A DNA stretch of 64,000 bases from Alphaproteobacteria bacterium. GTDB lineage: Bacteria > Pseudomonadota > Alphaproteobacteria > CAAHEQ01 > UBA3637. The stretch covers positions 1-64,000 of the forward strand of contig JAFTTR010000033.1 in the NCBI GenBank assembly GCA_017466695.1, in the 5' to 3' direction. The position numbers and the translations under genes are program-made. The notes beneath the pieces were generated by a model. It made no database searches and was not told the DNA's origin. It worked only from the letters and a program-made list of their open reading frames with translations. Shown in pieces: positions 63,559-64,000 of this stretch; position 1 is the first letter of the stretch, and every line of letters begins with the position of its first letter.

Positions 63559-64000
63559 TTACATGCCAGATGTTTTTGCAATTAAAATTGTAACATTTGT
63601 GATGAAAAGTTTGGCAGCCATAGCAAGCAAAATAATCCCAAAGAATTTTTGAAGCATATATATGACGCTTTTACCTAAAAGAGCTTCTATTTTTTCAACA
63701 AATCGAAGGACAAAATAGATAACAACAACGTTTGCAATCATGGCAAAAAACATATTGATATCACTATATTGGGATCGAATAGATAAAAGGGTGGTTAAAA
63801 CACCGGCACCTGTTAATAAAGGAAAAACAGTTGGAATAAATGTGGCGTCTTTGGAGCTTGAAGGGCCACCAGATTTGAAGATTTCAACATCAAGAATCAT
63901 TTCTAACCCAATTAAAAACACAACCAATGACCCGGCAATAGCAAAGGAGGAAATATCAAGATGGAAGAGGGATAAAAAGGCTTCTCCAATGTAGAAAAAA
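63559..64000 (-). CDS. MarC/UPF0056 family membrane protein, 5' end outside window
   Basis: C-terminal part (about 147 residues visible) of a MarC-family inner-membrane protein, six-helix type, of unknown function. The frame stays open to the right edge; upstream of the first available TTG it reads LFHLDISSFAIAGSLVVFLIG, matching the family's conserved helix. Then come VFPLLTGAGVLTTLL and two further helices. The true start lies beyond base 64000. The frame is intact as far as seen. Confidence 0.8.
   Translation of the reverse strand, partial: FFYIGEAFLSLFHLDISSFAIAGSLVVFLIGLEMILDVEIFKSGGPSSSKDATFIPTVFPLLTGAGVLTTLLSIRSQYSDINMFFAMIANVVVIYFVLRFVEKIEALLGKSVIYMLQKFFGIILLAMAAKLFITNVTILIAKTSGM

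Overview
The window is 64 kb of AT-rich, tightly packed chromosomal sequence, and almost every gene in it is a core bacterial gene. The organism looks like an alphaproteobacterium. Pointers are glyA-nrdR-nusB, tgt-dciA, a DUF2066/AI-2E transporter/DnaA-like (HdaA) triplet, a ParE of alphaproteobacterial type, a RecO and a complete division/cell-wall (dcw) cluster with a meso-diaminopimelate type MurE (DNPR motif). A formate/nitrite channel, a cysteine-rich flavodoxin-like oxidoreductase, a Clostridia-like GltX, a large ankyrin protein and an atypical GR-x-M-x-EMLGVL prepilin signature suggest a host-associated, probably gut, anaerobic or fermentative lineage. I would guess the uncultured RF32/CAG-239-type Alphaproteobacteria; that placement is inference, not computed. 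No IS elements, CRISPR arrays or rRNA genes were seen.

Layout. 0-5.2 kb (minus strand): a metallophosphoesterase with a long coiled-coil tail, dnaX, sufE and a small membrane protein. 5.3-8.6 kb: birA, rnj (RNase J) and a glycosyltransferase. 8.6-10.2 kb (minus): tgt-dciA. 10.3-13.2 kb: lepB-rnc-era-recO. 13.4-13.8 kb: ndk. 13.9-30.1 kb: the dcw cluster rsmH-ftsL-ftsI-murE/F (one fused gene)-mraY-ftsW-murG-murC-murB-ddl-ftsQ-ftsA (frameshifted)-ftsZ, lacking mraZ and murD. 30.1-32.0 kb: rsmB and a flavodoxin-like gene. 32.1-35.9 kb (minus): parE, a CMP-kinase-like gene and a GT80-like sialyltransferase gene. 36-38.9 kb: gltX, two small membrane-protein ORFs and frr. 39-40 kb (minus): a LOG-family gene. 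40.2-45 kb: an RND efflux adaptor and pump plus a pilin-like gene. 45-49 kb: a HIT protein (minus), then DUF2066, the AI-2E transporter, hdaA, a small ORF and tRNA-Thr. 49.3-52.4 kb: a 1038-residue ankyrin protein. 52.5-56.1 kb: pepA and two transporters. 56.2-60.3 kb: tRNA-Val, ruvX (minus), rpiB-glyA-nrdR-nusB and a GNAT acetyltransferase. 60.3-64 kb (minus): a formate/nitrite channel, two tandem HExxH proteins and a truncated marC.

Regulation is unusually readable. At least nine promoters of the form TTGnnn-N17-TAnnnT can be placed, and perfect hairpin/T-tract terminators separate the units. Three terminators physically overlap the next promoter.

The main points worth following up are: an A9 tract in dnaX that would give a short gamma subunit after a slip in either direction; an ftsA reading frame broken by one base; a MurE-MurF fusion and missing murD; a sialyltransferase-like gene next to a CMP-kinase-like gene; a tandem pair of HExxH proteins with identical motif spacing; and interleaved inverted repeats over the divergent promoter of the efflux operon.
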